Shown piece after piece: positions 13,633 through 18,955 of a stretch of DNA of 18,955 bases. The DNA lies in NCBI GenBank assembly GCA_029939875.1, contig JAOZSC010000001.1:4733-23687 (forward strand). Direction: 5' to 3'. The DNA is from Desulfobacterales bacterium. Lineage in GTDB: Bacteria > Desulfobacterota > Desulfobacteria > Desulfobacterales > JAFDCJ01. Each line of letters opens with the position of its first letter. The stretch's first letter is position 1. A program made the translations under genes and the position numbers. The notes below the pieces were generated by a model. The model was not told where the DNA came from, made no database searches, and saw only the letters and a program-made list of their open reading frames with translations.

Positions 13633-15662
13633 GCCGCAAAATTAAAATCAACCATATCAGAAACATCGGCATTATTGCCCATATCGATGCGGGCAAAACC
13701 ACCGTTACCGAGCGCATCCTGTACTACACCGGCCGCTCCCATAAAATCGGCGAGGTACACGATGGTGAAGCCGTCATGGACTGGATGGCCGATGAACAGG
13801 AGCGCGGAATCACGATTACCTCGGCGGTGACCACCTGCCGTTGGGAAAACACCGAAATTCATATTATCGACACCCCGGGACACGTGGATTTCACGATCGA
13901 GGTGGAACGCAGTCTGCGGGTGCTCGACGGGGCTGTGGGCGTTTTCAGCGCGGTAGAGGGTGTGGAACCGCAATCCGAAACGGTCTGGCATCAGGCCGAC
14001 AAGTACGGAGTTCCCAAAATAGCCTTTATCAATAAGATGGACCGCATCGGTGCTGATTTTTTTGGGGCTGTCGAAATGATGAAAGATCGCCTGAACGCCA
14101 ATGCACTCATCCTGCAGCTACCCGTCGGACAGGGTGAAGACTTTACCGCTGTTATCGACCTGATCCACATGCAGCAGATCCATTGGGATGAAGAAACCCT
14201 GGGGGCCACCTATCACGTTTCAGATATTGACGCAGCCGACCGCGAACGGGCGGAAGCGTACCGCGAAAAAATCGTCGAAACGGCCGCCGAACACGATGAT
14301 GAAATCATGGAGGCCTACCTGTCGGAGCTGCCCATCGATTCGGAAAAAATCCTGGCGGCAATTCGCAAAGCCACCATCGACCTGGAGCTGGTCCCGGTTC
14401 TGTGCGGTTCAGCCCTTCGAAACAAAGGCATCCAACCCCTTTTGGATGCCATCACCGGAATACTTCCAAGCCCGGTAGACATTCCTCCCATCAAGGGGAC
14501 CCATCCGAGAACCGATCAAATCATCGAATGCAAACCCACAGACTCTGCACCGCTGGCGGCCCTGATTTTCAAAGTGGCCTTGATAGAAGGCCGCAAGCTT
14601 TCATATGTGCGGATCTATAGCGGAACACTGAAGGCCGGAGCCGAAGTGTACAACCCGCTGCTGGACAAAAAGGAAAAACTGGCCCGTATACTGCGAATGC
14701 ATGCCAATAAACGCGAACGCGTGGATTCGGTGGGCGCGGGCAGCATTGTTGGTGTTGTGGGGCTAAAAGATTCTTCCACCGGGGAGACCCTGTGTTCTGC
14801 GGATCATCCTGTTATACTTGAAAATATAGATATTTACGAGCCGGTCATCTCGGTGGCGGTGGAACCCAGGACCCATGCAGACCAGGAAAAAATGGACGAG
14901 GTCCTGGCAAAATTCATGACCGAGGATCCGACCCTGAGAGTACGCAATGACGAAGACACCGGGCAGACGATCCTTTCGGGGATGGGAGAACTTCACCTGG
15001 AAATTATTACCAGCCGCATGCAGCGCGAATTTAAAACCAATGTCAACGTCGGCAAGCCCCAGGTGGTTTATCGGGAAACCATTGCCGAACCGGCCCAGGC
15101 ATCGGCCGTATTTGACAAAGAAGTTGCGGGACAACGTCATTACGGGCAAATCACGCTGTCCATGACACCGTTGCCCCGGGGGACGGGAAACCGTTACGCG
15201 TCTGAAATTTCTCCCCAGGACCTGCCCCAGGTGTTTCTGGATGCCGCCCAAAAGGGCACCGTGGATTCACTGGAAAGCGGCCCATTGATGGGCTATCCGG
15301 TGGTTGATGTTGAAATCAGACTGACCGGTGCCCTGCACAAGGATTCGGTCAGCACCGAACTGGCTTACACTGTCAGCGCATCCATGGCCGTCAAAGAAGC
15401 CCTGACAAAAGCCGGCCCCTTTCTGCTGGAACCCATCATGGATGTGGAAGTGTTCATACCGGAATCATTCATGGGAGAGGTAATCGGGGACCTGAACGCG
15501 CGCGGCGGCAAAATCGAATCTGTCGACCATAAAATGGGCTCCCAGGTGATCAAAGCCACCGTGGCCCTGTCGCGTATGTTCGGCTACTCAACGTCCCTGC
15601 GATCGGCCACCCAGGGGCGGGGGACGTTTACCATGCAGTTTTCTCATTTCGACCGCAGCTGA
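13629..15662 (+). CDS. fusA: Elongation factor G paralogue (translational GTPase, EF-G2/spdEFG-like)
   Basis: A 677-residue GTPase. G motifs: G1 AHIDAGKTT (17-25), G2 RGITIT (59-64), G3 DTPGH (81-85, with the catalytic His85), G4 NKMD (135-138) and G5 in [17 protein letters not shown]. Domains II, III ([10 protein letters not shown]), IV and V ([15 protein letters not shown]) follow in order. The His at the tip of domain IV is kept ([11 protein letters not shown]). The usual SGGRGQYG of domain IV is replaced by VAGQRHYGQ, and the protein ends right after the domain V strand (FSHFDRS), without the C-terminal helix of E. coli EF-G. It is not in a str operon (no rpsL, rpsG or tuf beside it). These points fit a second EF-G; deltaproteobacteria are known to carry spdEFG1 (translocation) and spdEFG2 (recycling) types. 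Which of the two this is cannot be decided by eye. Confidence 0.9.
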   Translation: MSRKIKINHIRNIGIIAHIDAGKTTVTERILYYTGRSHKIGEVHDGEAVMDWMADEQERGITITSAVTTCRWENTEIHIIDTPGHVDFTIEVERSLRVLDGAVGVFSAVEGVEPQSETVWHQADKYGVPKIAFINKMDRIGADFFGAVEMMKDRLNANALILQLPVGQGEDFTAVIDLIHMQQIHWDEETLGATYHVSDIDAADRERAEAYREKIVETAAEHDDEIMEAYLSELPIDSEKILAAIRKATIDLELVPVLCGSALRNKGIQPLLDAITGILPSPVDIPPIKGTHPRTDQIIECKPTDSAPLAALIFKVALIEGRKLSYVRIYSGTLKAGAEVYNPLLDKKEKLARILRMHANKRERVDSVGAGSIVGVVGLKDSSTGETLCSADHPVILENIDIYEPVISVAVEPRTHADQEKMDEVLAKFMTEDPTLRVRNDEDTGQTILSGMGELHLEIITSRMQREFKTNVNVGKPQVVYRETIAEPAQASAVFDKEVAGQRHYGQITLSMTPLPRGTGNRYASEISPQDLPQVFLDAAQKGTVDSLESGPLMGYPVVDVEIRLTGALHKDSVSTELAYTVSASMAVKEALTKAGPFLLEPIMDVEVFIPESFMGEVIGDLNARGGKIESVDHKMGSQVIKATVALSRMFGYSTSLRSATQGRGTFTMQFSHFDRS

Positions 15663-15686
15663 AGCTGTTGCCCCCAATCTCAGTTG

Positions 15687-17108
15687 CTACCCGCCATCAT
15701 CCTTTGGTTTTTTCCCGCTGATTTTTGCCAGTAATTTTTCAGCCTCCTGGCGCTTGTCACCATTCAGGCTATGCTTCAAGGCCTGTTCCAGCTGCACCCG
15801 GGCTGTTTTCAGATCTCTTTTTTTCAGGTAGAAAATTCCCAGATAATAATGGGCATCGCCCAGGCTGCCCAGTTTTCCCAGGCTCTGCCCAAGAAAATAA
15901 TACGCCGCGGAAAACCCGGGAAACTTTTGGGTAACCTTGGTCAACAACACCGAGGCTTGCTGGTAATGCTCAAGCTCCAGTTGGGTACGGCCCAGGTAAA
16001 AAAGGCATTCCGGATCATCGGGAATCATGGCGCGAACATTTTCCAGGGTTTTCAATGCCTTCTGGTACTGACCGCCCAGAAAATAAATGCGCCCCAGGTC
16101 TTTTAACACGTATGGATCAAAAGCTTTTTTAGTCAGGGTGATTCGCAGCTGCTCAATGGCCTCCTGCCATCTTCCTTCCCGGGCCAGGATCAGCCCGTAG
16201 CGGTAATGCGCCATGGGATCTTTCGGATTTCTGGCCACTTCGTCCTTCAGCTTGCTGAAGACCGTCTCCTCGTTGCCATAGCGGGTTTCCACTTGGGTAT
16301 GGATCCGCTTAAAATAGTCCTGGTTTACCAGGGGAATGGATTTGTGGCTGCTGTTGTAACTTGTAAGCCATGATTGGATATAGGCAATACGGTTCTCCAC
16401 CGCCGGGTGGGTCATCAGGTAGGTGGGGATCTCGTTGGTTCCAAACCAGGTTTTGCTGCGTATTTTTTTTAATATTTTCAGCAGCCCGCTGGCACTGTAC
16501 CCCGCCTGGGTGATGAATTTAAGTCCGAATTGATCGGCCTGTGTTTCATCACTGCGGCTGAAAGAAAGTTCGACGGACTGCCCGGCGGCCGCCGAGCCCT
16601 GGGTGATCGCCGCAGCCGCCTCCGGACTGCCGCCCCCGGCACCGACCAGAATGCCGGCGGCCATGCCGGCCAGGGTTGCAATCCCGATTTTTTTAGAGCG
16701 TTCGATCTTCTGGGAAATATGGCGACAGTAAACGTGGGCGATTTCATGGCCCAGGATCCCCGCAAGCTCTTCTTCTTCATCCATGGCCTCTATCAGCCCG
16801 CTGTAAACAAAAACATGGCCGGCCGGCGTGGCGAAGGCATTGTAAACCTCCTGCCGGATCACATGAAAATGGTACTGAAACGGCTGCTGCGGCATCGCAG
16901 CCAGAAGGCGTTGGCCTACTTTGTTGACATAGCCGACAATCTCCGGATCATCAATGATATCAAAATACTGATAAATCATCCCCATCATCTTGTGCGACAT
17001 TTCCTCTTCTTCTGCGACGGTGATGCTGAAGACTTGCGGCGGGCAGAGAAAACCGGCGACAACCAAGCCGGCCACCGCCATGACGATAGCCTTTTTAAAA
17101 TGCTTCAT
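15687..17108 (-). CDS. Exported M48-family zinc metalloprotease with TPR repeats (BepA/YfgC-like)
   Basis: A 473-residue protein. The start is the ATG at 17108 with AGGG upstream, giving a clean Sec signal peptide (MKHFKKAIVMAVAGLVVAGFLCPPQVFS); the open frame to 17201 adds 31 residues that would hide it. The protease domain (about 35-250) carries HEIAH (121-125), whose two His and Glu bind zinc and catalyse, and the third ligand Glu188 in SRSDETQADQFG. HPAVENRI (234-241) matches the BepA loop that holds the regulatory His. The C-terminal half (about 290-465) is a chain of TPR units (for example MAHYRYGLILAREGRWQEAIEQL, PECLFYLGRTQLELEHYQQASVLL). BepA-type proteins degrade or help assemble outer-membrane proteins such as LptD in the periplasm. 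It converges with the EF-G gene, with only 24 bp between stops and no visible terminator. Confidence 0.92.
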   Translation of the reverse strand: MKHFKKAIVMAVAGLVVAGFLCPPQVFSITVAEEEEMSHKMMGMIYQYFDIIDDPEIVGYVNKVGQRLLAAMPQQPFQYHFHVIRQEVYNAFATPAGHVFVYSGLIEAMDEEEELAGILGHEIAHVYCRHISQKIERSKKIGIATLAGMAAGILVGAGGGSPEAAAAITQGSAAAGQSVELSFSRSDETQADQFGLKFITQAGYSASGLLKILKKIRSKTWFGTNEIPTYLMTHPAVENRIAYIQSWLTSYNSSHKSIPLVNQDYFKRIHTQVETRYGNEETVFSKLKDEVARNPKDPMAHYRYGLILAREGRWQEAIEQLRITLTKKAFDPYVLKDLGRIYFLGGQYQKALKTLENVRAMIPDDPECLFYLGRTQLELEHYQQASVLLTKVTQKFPGFSAAYYFLGQSLGKLGSLGDAHYYLGIFYLKKRDLKTARVQLEQALKHSLNGDKRQEAEKLLAKISGKKPKDDGG

Positions 17109-17179
17109 GGTTACCCTGAACCAACTGATAAAATATTTTCTGTCAGCCATACCGGTTATCGTTAAAGAAAAAAATAACA

Positions 17180-17208
17180 TCCATAAATAGTCAATAGTCA
17201 ATAGTCAA
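17180..17208 (-). promoter_or_regulatory. Candidate promoter of the M48 protease gene within a heptamer repeat
   Basis: On the minus strand TTGACT (17208-17203), a 17-bp spacer and TATGGA (17185-17180) lie 71 bp before the ATG. The -35 is the first of three identical TTGACT boxes created by the tandem 7-bp repeat; only this copy has a plausible -10 at correct spacing. Confidence 0.42.
17186..17206. repeat. Three tandem copies of the heptamer AATAGTC
   Basis: AATAGTC is repeated exactly three times (17186-17192, 17193-17199, 17200-17206) in the divergent gap between the protease gene and parA. Such short tracts can change copy number by slippage. Confidence 0.9.
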
Positions 17209-17289
17209 TTTATCGGTTTACGCGTTTATCATAATGCCACATTTTTATCCTCTTTTCAAACATCAAATTTTGTGATAGATCATGCACCC

Positions 17290-18048
17290 ATGGCACAGGT
17301 GATCTGCATTGCAAACCAAAAAGGGGGGGTCGGCAAGACAACGACCGCCATCAATCTATCGGCGTCGCTGGCCGTGTCCGAAAAGCGCACCCTGCTGGTG
17401 GACTGCGACCCCCAGGCAAACGCCACCTCGGGCATGGGCATTGACAGTTCGGCCCTGGACAAAACCCTGTATCACGGTATGGTCGGCCGGGCCAATGCCC
17501 AGAGCCTGGTCATGGACAGCGCCATTCCCATGCTGAAGGTCATCCCTTCGAATGTGGAATTGATCGGGTTTGAAGTTGAAATGATGTCCAGCCCCGACCG
17601 CGAAAAAACGCTGAAAAACATCCTGGCCGATCTGGATGGAGCATTTGAATACATTATCCTGGATTGTCCGCCGTCACTGAGCCTGCTGACGGTAAATGCC
17701 CTGACCGCCGCCGATTCACTGCTGATCCCGTTGCAGTGTGAATTTTATGCCCTTGAAGGGCTCGGCCAGCTTTTACAAACCGTTAAACGCATCCGACAGG
17801 CGCTCAACCCGGCCCTGAAAATTTCCGGAATCCTGTTGACCATGTTCGACAGACGCACCAATTTATCATACCAGGTGGCCGAGGAGGCCGAAAATTATTT
17901 CCAGGATCTGCTATTTAAAACCATCGTGCCCAGAAACATACGCTTAAGCGAAGCACCCAGTTTTGGAAAACCCATTCTGCTATATGACGCCACATCCACC
18001 GGGGCTCGAAGCTATATCGAGCTGGCACGGGAAATCCTGCAGGCCTGA
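17290..18048 (+). CDS. parA: Chromosome partitioning ATPase ParA (Soj)
   Basis: A 252-residue protein. I chose the ATG at 17290 because the result, [19 protein letters not shown], matches the usual Soj start; a GTG at 17272 would add six residues and neither has a strong ribosome site. The deviant Walker A is KGGVGKTT (11-18, with the signature Lys11), followed by [16 protein letters not shown] (Walker A') and the Walker B segment [18 protein letters not shown]. The late [28 protein letters not shown] is the typical ParA C-terminal signature. It lacks the long N-terminal DNA-binding domain of plasmid type Ia ParA, so it is the chromosomal kind. It binds DNA as an ATP dimer and moves ParB-parS complexes. 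Its stop (18046-18048) overlaps the ribosome site of parB, so the two genes form one operon. Confidence 0.96.
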   Translation: MAQVICIANQKGGVGKTTTAINLSASLAVSEKRTLLVDCDPQANATSGMGIDSSALDKTLYHGMVGRANAQSLVMDSAIPMLKVIPSNVELIGFEVEMMSSPDREKTLKNILADLDGAFEYIILDCPPSLSLLTVNALTAADSLLIPLQCEFYALEGLGQLLQTVKRIRQALNPALKISGILLTMFDRRTNLSYQVAEEAENYFQDLLFKTIVPRNIRLSEAPSFGKPILLYDATSTGARSYIELAREILQA

Positions 18049-18056
18049 GGTGAAGC

Positions 18057-18955
18057 ATGCAAAAAAACAAGATCCTGAAAACCGCCGGCGCCGCACCGGC
18101 CAGACGGAAAAAAATTGCCCTGGGAAAGGGGCTGGATGCCTTGATTCCGGCCATAGAAACCCGGGATAAAAAGGATCGGGACTATTTTTTCTGTGATATC
18201 GACCTTATCCGTCCCAACCCCTTTCAGCCCCGTCTTGCTTTTTCCGAGCAGGACCTGTCCGAGCTGACCGAATCGATCAAAACCCAGGGGGTGCTTCAGC
18301 CCCTGCTGGTGCGAAAAGACGACAGCGGCTATGAACTGATTGCAGGTGAAAGGCGTTTGCGATCAGCCAGACGCGCCGGGCTGACCCAGGTTCCGGTGAT
18401 CGTCAAACAGGTAGGGGACGACAAACTGTTGGAAATATCCCTGGTGGAAAACATCCAGCGGCAAAATCTCAACCCCATTGAAGAAGCTGATGCCTATCAC
18501 CGGCTGATTACTCAGCTCGACCTGACCCAGGACCAGGCGGCTGCCCGGGTGGGCAAAAGCCGATCGGCAGTGGCCAATTTCCTGCGGCTGCGTCAGCTGC
18601 CGGACCAAATCAAGGACAGCATCACTGAAGGCACACTGAGCATGGGACATGCCCGGGCCCTGCTGGGCGCCGAAGCCCCCGCCCAGCAACTGGCTGCCTG
18701 GCGGGCGGTTATCGCCAGGGGATTGTCGGTCCGGGAGACCGAATCCCTTGTCCGGCGTTTGAAAGGTGAAAAGAAAAAACCGCGGGTAAGCGTCAACCGC
18801 TCCGAGCAGATTCATCTTGACGGCCTGGCGGAGGATCTCTCCCGGCATTTCGGCACCAAGGTGATCATCAAAAAACACGGCCAAAAAGGCAAGGTCGAAA
18901 TCGAATTTTACGGGCACGATGACCTGGATCGGCTGATTCATCGCCTGAAACAGAC
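18057..18955 (+). CDS. parB: Chromosome partitioning protein ParB (Spo0J), 3' end cut by the window edge
   Basis: 299 complete codons are present and the frame is open at the edge. As ParB proteins are about 290-310 residues, only a few codons should be missing. The ATG at 18057 follows GAGGTG four bases upstream. After a basic start with the LGKGLDALIP motif (22-31), the ParB/Srx-like CTPase domain includes IRPNPFQPR, GVLQPLLVRK, the GERRLRSA box and ENIQRQNLNPIEEA. A helix-turn-helix region (LTQDQAAARVGKSRSAVANFLRLRQLP) reads parS. The C-terminal part (from about 240) should be the dimerisation domain. ParB loads on parS, slides as a CTP clamp and partners with ParA for origin segregation. 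By eye I see no full parS (TGTTTCACGTGAAACA type) in this window. Confidence 0.96.
   Translation, partial: MQKNKILKTAGAAPARRKKIALGKGLDALIPAIETRDKKDRDYFFCDIDLIRPNPFQPRLAFSEQDLSELTESIKTQGVLQPLLVRKDDSGYELIAGERRLRSARRAGLTQVPVIVKQVGDDKLLEISLVENIQRQNLNPIEEADAYHRLITQLDLTQDQAAARVGKSRSAVANFLRLRQLPDQIKDSITEGTLSMGHARALLGAEAPAQQLAAWRAVIARGLSVRETESLVRRLKGEKKKPRVSVNRSEQIHLDGLAEDLSRHFGTKVIIKKHGQKGKVEIEFYGHDDLDRLIHRLKQ

Noticed and set aside
16530..17165. 211-codon plus-strand frame
   Set aside because: Antisense to the M48 protease gene with its HEIAH motif and signal peptide.
18363..18941. 192-codon minus-strand frame
   Set aside because: Antisense to parB, whose CTPase and helix-turn-helix motifs are clear.

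Overview
The window looks like a chromosomal segment of a sulfate-reducing member of the Desulfobacterota (former Deltaproteobacteria), most likely Desulfobacterales-like. The main clue is a gene pair that fits the first two subunits of the Qrc menaquinone reductase: a membrane-anchored multihaem cytochrome c (qrcA) followed by a TAT-exported molybdopterin-oxidoreductase-like protein (qrcB). Directly upstream are the two genes of system II cytochrome c biogenesis (ResB and CcsA). The EF-G paralogue, the parAB pair and the PiT/DUF47 pair suit the same group. The organism assignment is inference from gene content, because no rRNA is present.

Layout. 1-4780 (minus strand): resB, ccsA, qrcA and qrcB (cut by the left edge), a block that makes haem-bearing respiratory proteins. 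4913-4960: a bidirectional hairpin terminator. 4994-5386 (minus): a small basic protein with a coiled coil, a Lys/Ala/Pro tail and a winged-helix-like end. 5387-5893: no gene, but it holds a long imperfect inverted repeat of about 98 bp. 5894-7864 (plus): a UvrD/PcrA-type helicase. 8044-9978 (plus): a PiT phosphate transporter and its DUF47/PhoU-like partner. 10135-10398 (minus): a small zinc-ribbon membrane protein. 10521-12422 (minus): a PpiD/SurA-type periplasmic folding factor with a near-consensus promoter. 12692-12767 (plus): tRNA-Ala(GGC), with its own promoter and terminator. 13012-15662 (plus): a GerMN-domain protein whose stop overlaps the start of an EF-G paralogue. 15687-17108 (minus): an exported M48 zinc protease with TPR repeats. 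17290 to the right edge (plus): parA and a nearly complete parB.

How the genes fit together. ResB/CcsA attach haem to c-type cytochromes outside the cytoplasmic membrane, and QrcA is an obvious client. Qrc passes electrons from periplasmic hydrogenases and formate dehydrogenases, through cytochrome c3, to menaquinone. PpiD and the M48-TPR protease are envelope quality-control functions. ParA/ParB handle chromosome segregation, and the EF-G paralogue acts on the ribosome.

Most of the window is core chromosome. I see no phage, IS element, CRISPR array or defence island, and no clear undescribed system. The more unusual points are the cofactor-poor QrcB, the single-cysteine site in QrcA, the histone-H1-like protein, the long inverted repeat before the helicase, the GerMN/EF-G coupling, and several operator-like palindromes. 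All motif reading and hairpin finding was done by eye, with no database search.
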